A stretch of 64,000 nucleotides of DNA, taken from positions 62,001 to 126,000 of the forward strand of contig NZ_OY782186.1 of NCBI RefSeq assembly GCF_963677685.1, given 5' to 3'. Positions 51,366-61,255 of this stretch are shown here, one piece after another (position 1 is the stretch's first letter; every line of letters starts with the position of its first letter). The notes under the pieces were generated by a model. The model was given only the letters and a program-made list of their open reading frames with translations, had not been told where the DNA came from and made no database searches. A program made the translations under genes and the position numbers. Origin of the DNA: an uncultured Bacteroides sp. Lineage in GTDB: Bacteria; Bacteroidota; Bacteroidia; Bacteroidales; Bacteroidaceae.

Positions 51366-53795
51366 ATGCAAAAAAACCTTGTCATTGTCGAATCACCGGC
51401 AAAAGCAAAAACAATTGAGAAATTTCTTGGAGAAGACTTTAAAGTCCTCTCGAGTTATGGGCATATAAGAGATTTAAAGAAAAAAGAATTTAGCATCGAC
51501 GTAGAAAAAAACTTCGAACCTAAATATGAAATTCCAACTGAAAAAAAGAAATTAGTTGAAGAGCTGAAACAAGAATCTAAAAAAGCAGAAACTATATGGT
51601 TAGCATCCGATGAAGACCGCGAAGGAGAAGCAATATCATGGCACCTTTACGAAGTTCTTAAATTGAAGCCAGAAAACACTAAGCGAATTGTTTTCCATGA
51701 AATTACCAAAACTGCCATACTAAAAGCAATACAAGAACCTCGCAATATAAATATTAACCTTGTCAATGCTCAACAAGCACGTCGTATTCTTGATCGTATT
51801 GTTGGATTTGAACTTTCCCCCATACTATGGAGAAAAATAAAACCGTCACTATCTGCAGGACGTGTGCAATCTGTAACTGTACGACTCGTTGTAGAGCGAG
51901 AACGAGAAATACAATCATTCAAGCCGGAAGCTTCCTATAAAATAACAGCGACTTTTCTTGTTCCAGATACAGATGGGAAAAACGTAGAGATGAAAGCCGA
52001 ATTAACTCAACGTATAAAAACGAAGCAAGAAGCTTATGACTTTTTGCAGAGATGCAAATCTGCAACATTTACCATAGAAGACATTAATACTCGTCCTCAA
52101 AAGAAAAGTCCAGCGGCACCATTCACCACTTCTACTTTGCAACAAGAAGCAGCTCGCAAATTGGGATTTACAGTAGCACAAACCATGATGGTTGCCCAGA
52201 AACTTTATGAATCGGGACTCATCACTTATATGCGTACAGATTCTGTTAATCTATCAGACTTTGCCACTGCAACATGCAAAGAAGCCATTACCGAAATAAT
52301 GGGAGATAAATATGTCAAAAGCCGTCACTTTGCTACTAAGACAAAAGGAGCTCAAGAAGCTCATGAGGCTATTCGCCCAACCTATATGGAAAATCAGTCT
52401 GTTGATGGTTCTGCACAAGAGAAGAAATTATATGCACTTATATGGAAACGTACTATAGCCTCACAAATGGCTGATGCCGAACTCGAAAAAACCACTGCAA
52501 GCATAGGAATCAGTAACTCCGAAGAACGTTTTAGCGCATCTGGAGAAATTATTAAATTCGATGGTTTCCTTAAAGTTTATAAAGAATCTTACGATGAAGA
52601 CAAAGAGCAAGAAGATGAGAGTCGATTGCTTCCCCCACTACACAAAGGACAAGAATTAAAAGGAGAAGATATACTAGCAACAGAACGCTTTACTCAAAGA
52701 CCTGCACGCTATACCGAAGCTAGCTTAGTACATAAATTAGAAGAATTAGGAATTGGTCGTCCTTCAACTTATGCACCGACTATTTCAACTATCCAAAAAC
52801 GTGGATATGTAGAGAAGAATAATAAAGAGGGAGAAGAACGAGAATACAATGTATTATCTCTAAATAAGGGTGAGATAAATGATACTATTCATTCAGAAAT
52901 AACTGGGAGTGAAAAGTCTAAGCTATTCCCAACAGATATAGGTATAGTGGTCAATGATTTTCTCACAGAGTATTTCCCTGAAATTTTAGACTACAATTTC
53001 ACAGCTAACGTTGAAAAAGAATTTGATGAAGTGGCTGATGGAGAAAAACAATGGACTGAAATAATGAAGAATTTCTACAAAGGATTTCATTTCTCTGTAG
53101 AATCAACATTAGCTATAAAAACAGAACATAAAATTGGCGAACGGATGTTGGGAGAAGAACCCGGAACAGGTAAACCAATATCTGTAAAAATAGGTAGATT
53201 TGGTCCTGTAGTACAGATCGGCAGTGCTGAAGATGAAGAGAAACCACGATTCTCACAGCTAAAAAAAGGAATGTCGATAGAAACGATCACTCTAGAAGAA
53301 GCACTTGAATTATTTAAATTACCAAGAACTCTTGGTGATTTTGAAGAAAAAACAATAACCGCAAGTATAGGACGTTTTGGACCATATATCCGACATGATT
53401 CAAAATTTATTTCTTTACCCAAAGGTTTAGATCCTCTAGAAGTAAGTACTGAGGAAGCTATTGAGCTAATAAAAGCAAAAAGGAAAGCCGAAGCTGAAAA
53501 AATAATAAAGACTTTTAGTGGAGAAAATGAACTGCAAGTATTAAACGGGCGATATGGACCATATATAGCTTACCAGAAATCCAATTACAAAATACCTAAA
53601 GACATTAACCCTAAAGATTTGGACTTAGAAAAATGCTTAGAATTAATAAAAGCGCAATCAGAGAAATCTGAAAAATCTACAAACAAAAAAAGTTCAAAAA
53701 AGCAAAGCACTACAAAGACAAATACAAAAAAAACGAGCAAAGCAAGCGCGAAAAAAAGTAGTAAAACGACAACAAAAAAAGCTGAACCGCAATAG
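51366..53795 (+). CDS. topA: DNA topoisomerase I
   Basis: 809 residues. The Toprim domain starts VIVESPAKAKTIEKFLG and includes ASDEDREGEAISWHL. The active-site Tyr is Y288 in LITYMRTDSVN. After the core come Topo_C repeat modules (GRFGPVVQIG, GRFGPYIRH, GRYGPYIAYQ) in place of the usual zinc fingers. The last 40 residues are a Lys/Ser/Thr-rich tail that should bind DNA non-specifically. It relaxes negative supercoils. It is a single gene, with a terminator at 53840-53887 shared with argS. Confidence 0.97.
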   Translation: MQKNLVIVESPAKAKTIEKFLGEDFKVLSSYGHIRDLKKKEFSIDVEKNFEPKYEIPTEKKKLVEELKQESKKAETIWLASDEDREGEAISWHLYEVLKLKPENTKRIVFHEITKTAILKAIQEPRNININLVNAQQARRILDRIVGFELSPILWRKIKPSLSAGRVQSVTVRLVVEREREIQSFKPEASYKITATFLVPDTDGKNVEMKAELTQRIKTKQEAYDFLQRCKSATFTIEDINTRPQKKSPAAPFTTSTLQQEAARKLGFTVAQTMMVAQKLYESGLITYMRTDSVNLSDFATATCKEAITEIMGDKYVKSRHFATKTKGAQEAHEAIRPTYMENQSVDGSAQEKKLYALIWKRTIASQMADAELEKTTASIGISNSEERFSASGEIIKFDGFLKVYKESYDEDKEQEDESRLLPPLHKGQELKGEDILATERFTQRPARYTEASLVHKLEELGIGRPSTYAPTISTIQKRGYVEKNNKEGEEREYNVLSLNKGEINDTIHSEITGSEKSKLFPTDIGIVVNDFLTEYFPEILDYNFTANVEKEFDEVADGEKQWTEIMKNFYKGFHFSVESTLAIKTEHKIGERMLGEEPGTGKPISVKIGRFGPVVQIGSAEDEEKPRFSQLKKGMSIETITLEEALELFKLPRTLGDFEEKTITASIGRFGPYIRHDSKFISLPKGLDPLEVSTEEAIELIKAKRKAEAEKIIKTFSGENELQVLNGRYGPYIAYQKSNYKIPKDINPKDLDLEKCLELIKAQSEKSEKSTNKKSSKKQSTTKTNTKKTSKASAKKSSKTTTKKAEPQ

Positions 53796-53839
53796 AAAAA
53801 CAGCATAAAAAGATTATCAAGTAGAATCTATAAAATACA

Positions 53840-53887
53840 ATATCTAAAAAAAGACCATTCTAAATAGAGTGGCCTTTTTTTAGATAT
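53840..53887. terminator. Bidirectional terminator between topA and argS
   Basis: An extended inverted repeat ATATCTAAAAAAAG...CTTTTTTTAGATAT surrounds an inner CCATTC/GAGTGG stem. A and T runs on both sides suit both genes. Confidence 0.85.
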
Positions 53888-53897
53888 ATAAATAAAA

Positions 53898-55691
53898 TTA
53901 CATTCTATCAGGGACTTCAATACCAAGCAATCCCATACCCAAACGAATCACTTTAGCTATATTTGAAGATAACATAACACGGAATAATCTTATAGATTCA
54001 TTTTCTTCTCTAAGAACACTAAAATCATGATAAAATTGATTATATTCTTTAACCAAATCATATACATAATTTGCAATAACAGAAGGAGTATAATCATCAC
54101 CTGCTTGTTTTACAACAACAGCAAAGTTTGCTAACATCTGAACTAAATTCTCTTCTTTAACATTTAATTCAATTGAATTTATAAATCTATTCGGTAAAAC
54201 AATTCCCATTTCAATCGACTTACGAAGAATTGATTGTATACGAGCATAAGTATATTGTATAAAAGGGCCTGTATTTCCATTAAAGTCGATAGACTCTTTA
54301 GGGTTGAAAGTCATATTTTTACGAGCATCGACCTTCAGAATAAAATACTTAAGTGCACCTAAACCAACAATTCTTGAAATGTCAGCTGCTTCTTCTTCTG
54401 TACAAGCATCCAATTTTCCCAACTCATTCGAAGTTTCCTTAGCTGTCGTAATCATCTCCTCAATCAAATCATCAGCATCAACCACTGTACCTTCTCTCGA
54501 TTTCATTTTCCCTTCTGGCAATTCCACCATTCCATAAGAAAAATGCACTAAACTCTTTCCCCACTCAAAGCCTAACTTATCCAGTAGAATTGATAAAACT
54601 TGAAAATGATAATTCTGTTCATTACCCACTACATAAACCATTTTATCGATAGGAAAATCAGCGAAACGTAATTTTGCAGTTCCGATATCCTGAGTCATAT
54701 AAACAGAAGTCCCATCTGAACGCAGCAAAAGTTTGTGATCAAGCCCTTCTTCAGTTAAGTCAGCCCAAACCGAACCATCCCCTTTTTTGTAAAAGAACCC
54801 TTTATCTAAACCTTCTAAAACTTTTTCCTTTCCTTCGAGATAGGTATTAGACTCATAATATATTTTATCAAAAGAAACCCCCATCCTACGGTAAGTTTCA
54901 TCAAATCCAGTATATACCCACTCATTCATCATTGACCATAAAGCTCGTACTTCAGTATCTCCAGCTTCCCATTTCAATAGCATTTCACGAGCTTCAGTCA
55001 TCAATGGAGAAGCAGCCTCTGCCTCTTCCTTGGTCATTCCTGTTGCAACGAGTTCGGCTACTTCAGCCTTATAATGTTTATCAAATGCTACATAATAGTC
55101 ACCCACTAAATGATCACCTTTCTTCCCCGAAGATTCAGGAGTTTCTCCATTACCATATTTTAGCCAAGCCAACATTGACTTACAAATATGTATACCTCGA
55201 TCATTTACAATATTAGTTTTAATTACTTTATTTCCATTAGCAGCCAAAATATTCGCCAAAGCATTTCCTAACAAATTATTGCGCACATGCCCTAAATGAA
55301 GAGGCTTATTTGTATTTGGAGATGAATATTCAATCATAACCAAAGGCGATTTTTCATCCACATCCACCAAACCATAATGATCATCAAGATGAATCGAATT
55401 TAATAAATCAATCCAGGCTGCAGCATGAATACTCAAATTTAAAAAGCCTTTAATAACATTGAAAGAAGTTATCATTGGCTCATTTTCCTTCAAGTATATC
55501 CCAATTTCACGAGCAGTATCTTCAGGAGACTTACGAGAAATTTTTAAAAAAGGGAATACCACTAAAGTAAAATGCCCTTCAAATTCTTTTTTTGTATTTT
55601 GCAACTGTATCTGCGAACTCGAAACATCATGCCCGTAAAGTACTTTTAGAGCAGCAAGAACGGATAAGGCTAATTTTTCTTCTATATTCAT
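53898..55691 (-). CDS. argS: Arginyl-tRNA synthetase
   Basis: 597 residues. An N-terminal additional domain (about 1-115) is typical of ArgS. The class I HIGH motif is KPLHLGHVRNN (about 131-141). The KMSK-like loop is KMKSREGTVV. The C-terminal anticodon-binding DALR domain includes FIQYTYARIQSILRK and ends GLLGIEVPDRM. It charges tRNA-Arg. Its -7 box (55719-55712) directly follows the HU terminator. It converges on topA. Confidence 0.97.
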   Translation of the reverse strand: MNIEEKLALSVLAALKVLYGHDVSSSQIQLQNTKKEFEGHFTLVVFPFLKISRKSPEDTAREIGIYLKENEPMITSFNVIKGFLNLSIHAAAWIDLLNSIHLDDHYGLVDVDEKSPLVMIEYSSPNTNKPLHLGHVRNNLLGNALANILAANGNKVIKTNIVNDRGIHICKSMLAWLKYGNGETPESSGKKGDHLVGDYYVAFDKHYKAEVAELVATGMTKEEAEAASPLMTEAREMLLKWEAGDTEVRALWSMMNEWVYTGFDETYRRMGVSFDKIYYESNTYLEGKEKVLEGLDKGFFYKKGDGSVWADLTEEGLDHKLLLRSDGTSVYMTQDIGTAKLRFADFPIDKMVYVVGNEQNYHFQVLSILLDKLGFEWGKSLVHFSYGMVELPEGKMKSREGTVVDADDLIEEMITTAKETSNELGKLDACTEEEAADISRIVGLGALKYFILKVDARKNMTFNPKESIDFNGNTGPFIQYTYARIQSILRKSIEMGIVLPNRFINSIELNVKEENLVQMLANFAVVVKQAGDDYTPSVIANYVYDLVKEYNQFYHDFSVLREENESIRLFRVMLSSNIAKVIRLGMGLLGIEVPDRM

Positions 55692-55711
55692 AATATAAGT
55701 ATTTCTTGCCG

Positions 55712-55719
55712 CAAAGATA
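55712..55719 (-). promoter_or_regulatory. Bacteroidetes -7 box for argS
   Basis: The minus strand reads TATCTTTG 20 bases before the ATG at 55691. Confidence 0.55.
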
Positions 55720-55720
55720 A

Positions 55721-55748
55721 ATAAAAAAGGAGACGTAAATACGCCCCC
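55721..55748 (-). terminator. Intrinsic terminator of the HU gene
   Basis: On the minus strand GGGGGCGT pairs with ACGTCTCC across ATTT, with two wobbles. TTTTTTATTT follows. Confidence 0.75.
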
Positions 55749-55774
55749 TTTCCAAATTCTTTGTACAACAGAGT

Positions 55775-56047
55775 TTATTTAATAGCGTCTGACAATTCTG
55801 CACCAGCTTTAAATTTAGCTACTTTTTTAGCTGGAATAGAAATAGATGCTTTTGTTGAAGGATTAATACCTGTTCTAGCACTTCTTTCGCTCACAGAGAA
55901 TGTCCCAAAACCAATTAAAGAAACTTTGTCTCCAGACTTTAAAGTCTTAGAAACTGTTGAAATGAAAGCATCAAGAGCTTTCTTGGAATCTGCTTTGCTC
56001 AAATTAGATTCAGCAGCAATAGCACTAATAAGTTCAGCCTTATTCAT
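55775..56047 (-). CDS. HU-family DNA-binding protein
   Basis: 90 residues, the canonical HU length. N-terminal MNKAELISAIAAESNLSKAD and the beta-arm region FGTFSVSERSARTGINPST match the family, with KVSLIGFGTF just before the arm. It bends and compacts DNA as a dimer. Promoter box 56112-56105 and terminator 55748-55721 make it a monocistron with a leader of about 50 bases. An IHF-like role is possible, but the sequence is closest to HU. Confidence 0.96.
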   Translation of the reverse strand: MNKAELISAIAAESNLSKADSKKALDAFISTVSKTLKSGDKVSLIGFGTFSVSERSARTGINPSTKASISIPAKKVAKFKAGAELSDAIK

Positions 56048-56104
56048 AATACGTAAATGATTAATTAATATATATTACACAAAAAGATCATCATAAATGC
56101 CTCA

Positions 56105-56112
56105 CAAATATA
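56105..56112 (-). promoter_or_regulatory. Bacteroidetes -7 box for the HU gene
   Basis: The minus strand reads TATATTTG, giving a leader of about 50 bases. Confidence 0.5.
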
Positions 56113-56217
56113 GAGTAACAAATTAAATTATCAAATAAAAATATAAAAAAAACACGCAAAATATAGAAAAAGAATAAATACAAGGCTTTTTTTCTCTCTA
56201 GGAACAGAATTTATTCG

Positions 56218-56225
56218 TACTTTTG
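56218..56225 (+). promoter_or_regulatory. Bacteroidetes -7 box for the rhomboid operon
   Basis: TACTTTTG lies 43 bases before the first rhomboid ATG at 56269. Confidence 0.55.
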
Positions 56226-56268
56226 CCCTATTCATTGCACTTTACCAACAGATAAAGACTAAAAAAAT

Positions 56269-56943
56269 ATGATGCCAACAATCACAAAGAACCTGATAAT
56301 AATTAATATATTATTTCTGCTAGGAACAATTGTAGCCCAAAGTTATGGGATAGATCTTACCTATTATTTAGGTCTCCATTTCTTCATGGCCGACAACTTT
56401 AATTTAGTTCAACTATTCACATATATGTTCATGCATGGAGGCTTTACACACCTCTTTTTTAATATGTTTGCAGTATGGATGTTTGGTCGAATTCTAGAAC
56501 AAGTTTGGGGGCCAAAACGTTTTCTTTTTTATTACATTTTATGCGGAGTTGGAGCAGGAGTTATTCAAGAATTAGTACAATTCATTCATTATGAAGTAAC
56601 GTTATCAGCATTCGACAGCATAAACACAGGCACTGCGATCATTCCTATGTCAGAATATTTAAACCTGATGACAACAGTAGGAGCTTCTGGATCCGTATAT
56701 GCTATTTTGCTTGCTTTTGGTATGACATTCCCGAATCAGCAAATATTTATCTTCCCTCTACCAGTCCCAATTAAAGCTAAATATTTTGTTATAGGATACG
56801 CGCTTATTGAACTATATTCAGGTTTTGCCAATAGTGCGAATGACAACGTTGCACACTTTGCACACTTGGGAGGTATGATTTTTGGATTTATTCTTATAAT
56901 GTATTGGAGAAAAAAAAACAATAATGGCACATCTTATTTCTGA
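56269..56943 (+). CDS. Rhomboid-family intramembrane serine protease (first copy)
   Basis: 224 residues and six membrane helices. The HGGFTHLFFNMFAVWMFG loop is conserved. The nucleophile is S140 in G138-A-S-G-S, and the catalytic His is in AHFAHLGGM (about 199). All active-site motifs of GlpG-type rhomboids are intact. It cleaves transmembrane substrates in the inner membrane. The last 20 bases overlap the next gene's start, so translation is coupled. It is longer in the third loop than the second copy. Confidence 0.94.
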   Translation: MMPTITKNLIIINILFLLGTIVAQSYGIDLTYYLGLHFFMADNFNLVQLFTYMFMHGGFTHLFFNMFAVWMFGRILEQVWGPKRFLFYYILCGVGAGVIQELVQFIHYEVTLSAFDSINTGTAIIPMSEYLNLMTTVGASGSVYAILLAFGMTFPNQQIFIFPLPVPIKAKYFVIGYALIELYSGFANSANDNVAHFAHLGGMIFGFILIMYWRKKNNNGTSYF

Positions 56944-57817
56944 ATTAAAAAGTATATTTCGTAAAGGGAATATTTATATTCAGCTAATCTTCATAAATGC
57001 TGCAATATTTATATTCACTACATTACTTTCTGTTTTTCTACAATTATTTAATCAAAACACAAGTCAAATATTTGAAACATTAGAGCTTCCCGCTTCCCTC
57101 TCACGTCTAGTAACCCAACCATGGTCTATCATTACCTATATGTTCATGCATGCAGGCATTTTGCATATACTATTTAATATGCTGTGGTTATATTGGTTTG
57201 GGAATCTATTTTTATATTTTTTCTCGTCGAAACATTTGAGAGGACTGTACTTTTTGAGTGGAATTTGCGGAGGGCTTTTCTACATCGCATCATATAACAT
57301 CTTTCCATATTTTGCTTCTTCAGTAGCTTCTTCGACAATGGTCGGTGCATCTGCCTCTGTACTTGGAATTGTTGTTGCCACAGCATACCGAGAGCCAAAT
57401 CATCAAATACAGATTTTCTTATTTGGCACTATTCGTTTAAAATATATTGCACTCATCGTGATACTTAGTGACTTATTATTCGTTACCTCAGGAAATGCAG
57501 GAGGGCATATAGCACACTTAGGCGGCGCCTTAGGAGGTTTGTGGTTTGCTTCTAGCCTCAAAAGAGGCACTGATATAACAAGTTGGATAAATAAATTACT
57601 AGACACCATTACAAAGATATTCAGCAAAAAAACATGGAAGCGTAAACCCAAGATGGAAATACACTATAACCGTGATCCTAAAGATTACGAATATAATGCG
57701 AAGAAAAAAGCACAATCGGATGAAGTAGATCGCATTTTAGAAAAATTAAAAAAATCTGGATATGACAGCCTAACTACAAAAGAGAAGAAACTACTATTTG
57801 ATGCCAGTAAAAGATAA
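56924..57817 (+). CDS. Rhomboid-family intramembrane serine protease (second copy)
   Basis: 297 residues. Six helices with HAGILHILFNMLWLYWFG and the nucleophile loop VGASASVLGI; the usual GxSG glycine is replaced by Ala, which is tolerated in several rhomboids. The catalytic His is in GHIAHLGGAL. An extra cytoplasmic C-terminal tail of about 75 residues is charged and carries a DEVDRILEKLKKSGYDSLTTKEKKLL-like segment, also seen in Bacteroidetes relatives. It overlaps the first copy by 20 bases and is followed 9 bases later by an EEP gene. Confidence 0.92.
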   Translation: MAHLISELKSIFRKGNIYIQLIFINAAIFIFTTLLSVFLQLFNQNTSQIFETLELPASLSRLVTQPWSIITYMFMHAGILHILFNMLWLYWFGNLFLYFFSSKHLRGLYFLSGICGGLFYIASYNIFPYFASSVASSTMVGASASVLGIVVATAYREPNHQIQIFLFGTIRLKYIALIVILSDLLFVTSGNAGGHIAHLGGALGGLWFASSLKRGTDITSWINKLLDTITKIFSKKTWKRKPKMEIHYNRDPKDYEYNAKKKAQSDEVDRILEKLKKSGYDSLTTKEKKLLFDASKR

Positions 57818-57826
57818 AAACAAGAA

Positions 57827-58933
57827 ATGAAAAGTCTTGGAAGATTGATTATTCACCTCATCTTAGCTATTAATGTTTTGTTTATTGCATTAATGTTGTT
57901 AAGTGCTTATAGCCCATACATAGAACCAGACAAGCATCCCATTCAATCATGCTTAGGTTTACTTTTTCCTGTTTTCATTTTAATAAATATCTCTTTTTTT
58001 ATCTTCTGGATCATCGTTCAATACAAATTAGCTCTATTCACTTTTATAGGATTTGCTTGTTGTTATACCCAAATAAGAACATATATCCCAGTCAACTTTT
58101 CAAATAGTGACCCACCTAAAGAATGCCTAAAAGTATTATCCTATAACGTCATGGGATTTAATAACTTGAAATTGACGAAAGGTGAAAACCCTATCTTAGC
58201 TTATATGAAGGATAGCAAAGCTGATATAATCTGCATACAAGAATATGCCTATTCACAAGATAAAAGATACGTTACTCAAAAAAAAATAGAACAATATTTG
58301 CAAGCATATCCATATAAAAACATACAAAATATCGGAGAAAAAGAAAGCACTAACAAGATTGCATGCTATTCTAAATATCCAATATTATCTTCGACTGTTT
58401 TAAGATATAAAAGTGCATATAACGGATCAGTAAGGTATGAGTTAAAAGTAAAAAATGATACACTAACTCTCATAAACAATCATTTAGAGTCCAACAAACT
58501 TACAAAAGAAGATAAAGTAATTTATGAAGAGATGATAAATTCCCCTGAAGCGCAAAAAGTAAAAAGTGGTAGTAAACTATTAATCACCAAACTAGCTGAA
58601 GCATCTGCTATAAGAGCATTGCAAGCTAGAAAAATACACAATGAAATAACCTCTTCGAAACATAAGTATATCATTGTATGCGGAGATTTCAATGATACTC
58701 CAATATCGTATACACACCGTATTATAGCTAAAGGATTAAAAGAGGCATTTACTGAATCTGGAACAGGATTAGGTATTTCTTACAATCAAAATAAATTTTT
58801 CTTCAGAATTGATAATATTTTGATTAGCAAGAACTTTAAAGCATACAAATGTACTGTAGATCATTCCATAAAAGATTCGGATCATTATCCAATCTGGTGT
58901 TATATATCAAAACAACAACTAAAACCAATCTAA
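57827..58933 (+). CDS. Endonuclease/exonuclease/phosphatase-fold protein with membrane anchor
   Basis: 368 residues. Three N-terminal helices (about 8-90) are followed by an EEP domain. Its motifs LSYNVMGFNN, ADIICIQEY, NHLES, VVCGDFNDTP and SDHYPIWC are all present, including the Asp/His catalytic pairs. The domain would face the periplasm. Such proteins cleave nucleic acids or phosphoinositide-like phosphodiesters; the substrate here is unknown. It is 9 bases after the second rhomboid and 3 bases before the M3 peptidase, so they form one operon. Confidence 0.87.
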   Translation: MKSLGRLIIHLILAINVLFIALMLLSAYSPYIEPDKHPIQSCLGLLFPVFILINISFFIFWIIVQYKLALFTFIGFACCYTQIRTYIPVNFSNSDPPKECLKVLSYNVMGFNNLKLTKGENPILAYMKDSKADIICIQEYAYSQDKRYVTQKKIEQYLQAYPYKNIQNIGEKESTNKIACYSKYPILSSTVLRYKSAYNGSVRYELKVKNDTLTLINNHLESNKLTKEDKVIYEEMINSPEAQKVKSGSKLLITKLAEASAIRALQARKIHNEITSSKHKYIIVCGDFNDTPISYTHRIIAKGLKEAFTESGTGLGISYNQNKFFFRIDNILISKNFKAYKCTVDHSIKDSDHYPIWCYISKQQLKPI

Positions 58934-58936
58934 ACA

Positions 58937-61021
58937 ATGAAAAAAAAAGTGATACTAATTTTAATGCTATCTTGTATGATTAACTCTAACATAATAAAGG
59001 CAGATGGAAATCCATTTCTATCTGAGTTCAAAACAAAATTTGAGGTTCCTCCATTTGACAAGATCAAATTAGAGCACTACGAGCCCGCTTTTAAAAAAGG
59101 AATTGAAGAACAAAATATAAATATTCAAAAAATTATAGATAACAAAGAAATACCAACATTTGAGAATGCAATACTTGCCCTAGATAATAGCGGTCCTATT
59201 TTATCACGTGTCAGTGCCATCTTTTTCAATATGACAGATGCTGAAACAACAGATGAATTAACTAAACTTTCAATGAAGATTGCTCCTCTTTTATCTGAAC
59301 ATAGCGACAATATTTACTTAAATGCCAATCTGTTCAAAAAAGTAGATATTTTCTATAAGCAAAGAAAAACTCTTAAACTCTCTAAAGAACAACTTCGTTT
59401 AGTAGAAGAAACATATAAAAAGTTTATATATGCTGGCGCTAACCTAAGTGAAGCACAACAAGAACGTCTAAAAAGCATAAATAAAAAACTTTCAACTCTA
59501 GGAATCACTTTCAGTAACAACATATTAAACGAAAACAACTCTTTCAAATTAATAATTGATAAAAAAGAAGATTTAGCAGGGCTACCCGAATGGTTTTGTC
59601 AAAGCGCTGCAGACGAGGCTAAGGCTAATGGAGAAGCAAACAAATGGATTTTCACCCTCCACAACTCCAGCCGTATACCATTTCTACAGTATGCCGAAAA
59701 TAGAGCAATGCGAAAAAAAATATATCTAGCATATATTAATAGAGGAAATAATAATGATAAAAACGACAATAAAAAAATCATCACAGAAATTTTAACCCTC
59801 CGCTTGGAGAAAGCAAAATTATTAGGATTTGACTGTTACTCAAACTTTGTATTAGATAATAATATGGCAAAGAACTCCGCAACAGTGATGTCTTTTCTCC
59901 AAAAATTATGGAGCTATTCCTTGCCAAAAGCAAAATCAGAAGCAATAGAATTGCAAGCAATAATGGATAAAGAAGGTGAGCACAAAAAACTCGAAGCATG
60001 GGACTGGTGGTTTTATACAGAAAAATTACGCAAAGAAAAATATAACTTAAGTGAAGAAGAAATTAAACCCTATTTCCAGCTAGAAAATGTACGTCAAGGA
60101 GTTTTTTCTGTAGCCAAACAACTTTATGGAATTAGCATAACTCCATTAGCTAATATCCCTGTATACGACCCTGACGTAGAGACCTTTGAAGTAAAAGACA
60201 AAGATGGCTCTTATCTTGGAATTTTCTATGTTGATTATTTCCCCCGAGCAGGAAAAAGTGGAGGCGCTTGGATGAGTAATTATAGAGAACAACAAAAAGG
60301 TGTACGTCCATTCATATGTAATGTGGCAAGTTTTACAAAACCTATAGGAGAAATACCTTCACTACTCACCCTTGATGAAGTAGAAACCTTATTTCATGAA
60401 TTTGGGCATGCACTTCACGGACTATTATCTCAATGTAACTATGCTGGAGTATCAGGAACTAATGTTGCAAGAGATTTTGTTGAGCTTCCTTCTCAAATAA
60501 TGGAGCATTGGGCTACCGAACCAGAAGTACTTAAAATGTATGCAAAACATTATAAAACAGGGGAAATTATACCCGACTCAATAATTAACAAGCTTGTTAA
60601 ACAAAAGCATTTCAACCAAGGATTTATGACTACCGAACTGTTAGCAGCTGCTATTCTTGATATGAAACTACATAACCTAACTGAAACAAAAGATCTAAAC
60701 GTAGCTAGCTATGAAAAAGAAACAATGGATAAATTAGGGCTAATACCTGAAATTGCTCCTCGATATCGCATAACCTATTTCAATCACATCATTGGAGGAT
60801 ATGCTGCAGGATATTACAGTTATTTATGGGCAAACGTTTTAGACGCTGATGCTTTTGAAGCGTTCAAAGAGCATGGAATATTTAATAAAAGCATAGCAAG
60901 CCGCTTCCGGCAGAACATTTTAGAAAAAGGAAACAGTGAAGATCCAATGGTATTATACAAAAAATTTCGTGGAAGTGAACCTAATATAGATGCGATGCTA
61001 AAAAATAGAGGAATGAAATAA
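58937..61021 (+). CDS. M3-family metallopeptidase (peptidyl-dipeptidase Dcp-like)
   Basis: 694 residues. A signal peptide ends near IIKADG (about 24), so it is periplasmic. The zinc motif is H487-EFGH491, with the third ligand Glu in DFVELPSQIMEHW. N-terminal NPFLSEFKTKFEVPPFDKIKLEHYEPAF is typical of Dcp/OpdA. It releases dipeptides from peptide C-termini and likely degrades imported or periplasmic peptides. It is the last gene of the rhomboid-EEP operon, 3 bases after the EEP stop. Confidence 0.95.
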   Translation: MKKKVILILMLSCMINSNIIKADGNPFLSEFKTKFEVPPFDKIKLEHYEPAFKKGIEEQNINIQKIIDNKEIPTFENAILALDNSGPILSRVSAIFFNMTDAETTDELTKLSMKIAPLLSEHSDNIYLNANLFKKVDIFYKQRKTLKLSKEQLRLVEETYKKFIYAGANLSEAQQERLKSINKKLSTLGITFSNNILNENNSFKLIIDKKEDLAGLPEWFCQSAADEAKANGEANKWIFTLHNSSRIPFLQYAENRAMRKKIYLAYINRGNNNDKNDNKKIITEILTLRLEKAKLLGFDCYSNFVLDNNMAKNSATVMSFLQKLWSYSLPKAKSEAIELQAIMDKEGEHKKLEAWDWWFYTEKLRKEKYNLSEEEIKPYFQLENVRQGVFSVAKQLYGISITPLANIPVYDPDVETFEVKDKDGSYLGIFYVDYFPRAGKSGGAWMSNYREQQKGVRPFICNVASFTKPIGEIPSLLTLDEVETLFHEFGHALHGLLSQCNYAGVSGTNVARDFVELPSQIMEHWATEPEVLKMYAKHYKTGEIIPDSIINKLVKQKHFNQGFMTTELLAAAILDMKLHNLTETKDLNVASYEKETMDKLGLIPEIAPRYRITYFNHIIGGYAAGYYSYLWANVLDADAFEAFKEHGIFNKSIASRFRQNILEKGNSEDPMVLYKKFRGSEPNIDAMLKNRGMK

Positions 61022-61191
61022 TAATAATAAATTTTCAACAAATAAATTATATTTAACCACCCTCAAAGTTAAGGTCAAATCAAATATAAATCACTTATAA
61101 AAGATAAGCTCCTTCAAACTTAATTAAGTACAAAGTAGCCTCCATAAGCCAAATATTTACTCTTGATTATACCTTAATGTGAAAAAAAAGC

Positions 61192-61199
61192 TATATTTG
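61192..61199 (+). promoter_or_regulatory. Bacteroidetes -7 box for secDF
   Basis: TATATTTG lies 56 bases before the secDF ATG at 61256. TTGA at 61173 may serve as a weak upstream element. Confidence 0.5.
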
Positions 61200-61255
61200 C
61201 AGCCTTATATGCAAAAGAAATTAATATAAAAGTAAACATATAAATTAAAAGTAAA

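Noticed and set aside
59125..59310. Minus-strand ORF opposite the M3 peptidase gene
   Set aside because: Antisense shadow in a well-conserved peptidase gene with no own signals.
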